Below, piece after piece: positions 62,482 to 64,000 of a stretch of DNA of 64,000 bases. The DNA comes from Chloroflexota bacterium (GTDB lineage Bacteria > Chloroflexota > Anaerolineae > J036 > Brachytrichaceae). The notes beneath the pieces were generated by a model that saw only the letters and a program-made list of their open reading frames with translations, did no database searches and was not told where the DNA came from. Each line of letters begins with the position of its first letter. Position 1 is the first letter of the stretch. The position numbers and the translations under genes are program-made. The stretch is taken from assembly GCA_023382055.1 (NCBI GenBank), contig JAMCQN010000147.1:1-64000 (forward strand), read 5' to 3'.

Positions 62482-63147
62482 ATGTCACCAATACGAGTGC
62501 TGGTCGTGGATGACCACCCATTATTCCGGCAAGGCGTCCTTTTCACGCTTGGACGCAACCCGGACATAGCCGTTGTGGGAGAGGGCGAGAATGGGCGCCA
62601 GGCAGTGGAAATGTCCCAATTCCTGCATCCCGATGTGCTGCTGCTTGATATCACGATGCCGGAAAGCGATGGACTGCAGGCCGCCGCGGCAGTCAGGCGC
62701 GTATCGCCCGACACGCACATTGTCATCCTCACAGCATCCGAAGAGGGCGACGACCTGATGGCTGCCATGAAGGTCGGCGCGCAGGGCTATGTGGTGAAAG
62801 GCGCAGGCGCCGGTGAGATCGTCACGGCAGTGCTGGCGGCATCGCGGGGAGAGGCCTACATCACCCCTAAAATGGCCGGGAATCTCCTGCGTGAGATGAC
62901 ACAGAAACCCGGTAACGATCCCCTGGCTGAACTCACGGAGCGCGAGCGGCAGGTATTAGGGCTCGTCGCGCGCGGATTGAGCAACAAGGAAGTGGGTGCC
63001 GAGTTGGGTCTGGCTGAGAAAACGGTCAAACACTATCTCACATCGGTGCTGCAGAAACTGCACGTGCGCAGCCGTGTCGAAGCCGCCCTGCTGGCTCAGC
63101 GACATGGTATAGGCCAGGATCCTCAGAATTCCAGCGATCCGCGTTGA
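62482..63147 (+). CDS. NarL/FixJ-type response regulator
   Basis: Two-domain transcription regulator of 221 residues. The receiver domain has Asp10-Asp11 and the phospho-acceptor Asp56 (VLLLDITMPESDG), Thr in ILTASEEG and Lys in VVKGAGAG. The LuxR-type HTH lies at about 148-205 (LTERERQVLGLVARGLSNKE). It should be phosphorylated by the kinase encoded 4 nt upstream. Target genes are not shown; the palindrome at 63172 is one candidate. Confidence 0.94.
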   Translation: MSPIRVLVVDDHPLFRQGVLFTLGRNPDIAVVGEGENGRQAVEMSQFLHPDVLLLDITMPESDGLQAAAAVRRVSPDTHIVILTASEEGDDLMAAMKVGAQGYVVKGAGAGEIVTAVLAASRGEAYITPKMAGNLLREMTQKPGNDPLAELTERERQVLGLVARGLSNKEVGAELGLAEKTVKHYLTSVLQKLHVRSRVEAALLAQRHGIGQDPQNSSDPR

Positions 63148-63171
63148 GATTGGAACGCTTCCCCTGATTCG

Positions 63172-63195
63172 TTCATCAGACCAAGGTCTGATGAA
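63172..63195. promoter_or_regulatory. 24-bp palindrome between the response regulator and DoxX-like genes
   Basis: TTCATCAGACC-AA-GGTCTGATGAA, an 11-bp perfect inverted repeat without T-run, 25 nt after the regulator stop and 126 nt before the DoxX-like ATG. It could be an operator or a weak terminator. Confidence 0.4.
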
Positions 63196-63320
63196 GTCAT
63201 ATACCTACTACCCATATTCATATAGCAGGCTGCACCTGCCCGAATGCACCGGCGCTGGGTATAGTCACACCATCTTTACAGTTTTTGAACCAAACAAAAA
63301 AGGGATATGAGGTAAGCAGA

Positions 63321-63917
63321 ATGACTAACATAAAGAATCCAAAGACCGTAGGTGGTCGTGTAATTGAAGACCCGAAGATCGCCAGATTCTTGTTTTCCGA
63401 CGTTCGTATGAGCTGGGTGTGGCTTGTCCTGCGCGTCTGGTTGGGTTATCAGTGGATTGATGCCTCGCTGCACAAAGTCACGAATCCGGACTGGGTGAGT
63501 ACCGGTAATGCCCTGAAAGGATTCTGGTCGGGTGCAGTGACTGTCAAGAACGGCAGCGGACCCATCGCTTTCGGTTGGTATCGCAACTTCCTGAACTACC
63601 TGCTGAACACGCAGGCCTACACCTGGTTCGGTAAGCTGGTGGCCTATGGCGAGTTGCTGATCGGAATCGGCCTGGTCGTCGGAGCGTTTGTAGGCATCGC
63701 AGCATTCTTTGGCGCGCTGATGAACTTCAACTTCATTATGGCCGGGTCAGCCAGCACCAACGGTTTGCTGCTACTCGCCGCACTGCTGCTCGTAATGGCC
63801 TGGAAGATCGCCGGTTATATCGGCGCCGACTACTTCCTGCTGCGTTTTGTCGGCGTGCCCTGGAAGATTCGGGAATCGGAAGAAGCACAGCCCGTACCGG
63901 CGCACGCCGCCAGATAA
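63321..63917 (+). CDS. DoxX-like membrane protein
   Basis: Membrane protein of 198 residues with four or so hydrophobic segments: about 33-53 (WVWLVLRVWLGYQWIDASLH), 105-130, 132-155 and 157-175. WLGYQWIDASLHKV and the NFLNYLLNTQAYTWFGKLVA segment resemble DoxX/DoxD-type proteins, which have been linked to thiosulfate:quinone oxidoreductase or to redox homeostasis. The start at 63321 has GAGGTAAG upstream. It is followed by a strong terminator and stands alone. Confidence 0.8.
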   Translation: MTNIKNPKTVGGRVIEDPKIARFLFSDVRMSWVWLVLRVWLGYQWIDASLHKVTNPDWVSTGNALKGFWSGAVTVKNGSGPIAFGWYRNFLNYLLNTQAYTWFGKLVAYGELLIGIGLVVGAFVGIAAFFGALMNFNFIMAGSASTNGLLLLAALLLVMAWKIAGYIGADYFLLRFVGVPWKIRESEEAQPVPAHAAR

Positions 63918-63941
63918 GCAGAACAAGCACGACTGCATGAG

Positions 63942-63976
63942 GATAAACCCCACACTGGGTGGGGTTTATCGTTTTT
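63942..63976 (+). terminator. terminator of the DoxX-like gene
   Basis: Twelve-base-pair stem GATAAACCCCAC / GTGGGGTTTATC with a 5-nt loop, followed by GTTTTT, 24 nt after the stop codon. Confidence 0.92.
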
Positions 63977-64000
63977 CCAGTAAGATAATCAGTATGTCAT

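Overview
The window looks like chromosomal DNA of a free-living bacterium of the phylum Chloroflexota (Anaerolineae-like). This is inferred, not tested. The grounds are lipoproteins with Ala/Thr/Pro-rich linkers behind the lipobox, peptide-type ABC operons, a Rieske/long cytochrome b/diheme cytochrome c set, FADH2-type TrmFO, an LL-DAP-aminotransferase-like enzyme, and LexA boxes of the GAAC-N4-GTTC type. There is no integrase, transposase, phage module, rRNA or CRISPR array.

Layout. 0.2-4.2 kb: a lipoprotein, an RluA-type pseudouridine synthase, a peroxiredoxin-like gene whose active-site codon is an in-frame TGA (probable selenoprotein), and an M32 carboxypeptidase. 4.3-8.6 kb: a PEP-dependent dihydroxyacetone kinase operon, dhaK-dhaL-dhaM, in which DhaM carries HPr and a full-length Enzyme I in one chain. 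8.6-14.7 kb: small metalloprotease, AsnRS, tRNA-Arg, two unknown proteins, HolA, an NAD-dependent epimerase and UppP. 14.7-18.3 kb: respiratory operon (Rieske, fused b6/subunit IV cytochrome b, diheme cytochrome c) with a clear promoter and terminator. 18.3-24.6 kb: DUF5655 protein, two tRNA-Ser genes, an oxidoreductase/phosphotransferase pair, ArgJ, isocitrate dehydrogenase and a UPF0158-DUF6429-like fusion.

25-42.4 kb: two complete Opp/Dpp-type ABC importer operons, separated by an FtsX-like permease. Two decayed genes lie here: a nucleoside hydrolase N-terminus, and a family-5 binding-protein N-terminus whose start codon reads ATA. In both operons a strong hairpin follows the binding-protein gene. 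In the second operon permease C and ATPase D are one polypeptide. 42.4-53.8 kb, mostly minus strand: Gfo/Idh/MocA oxidoreductase, SDR, an SOS-controlled SRAP/YedK protein, GH-like protein, site-2 protease, HflX, a membrane protein with an EAD-like (death-like adaptor) N-terminus, an aminotransferase, M28 peptidase and TrmFO. 53.9-64 kb: a DUF1800/DUF1501 pair, a TIM-barrel protein and MFS transporter bracketed by related hairpin repeats, a radical SAM/HhH protein behind a second LexA box, a NarL-type two-component pair and a DoxX-like membrane protein.

Most notable: the UGA-containing peroxiredoxin with a candidate SECIS hairpin; two LexA boxes abutting -10 elements of apparently leaderless genes; the EAD-like/transmembrane/outer-domain protein; and a cytochrome b with APWY at the Qo motif. 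All family assignments come from reading motifs; no database search was run.
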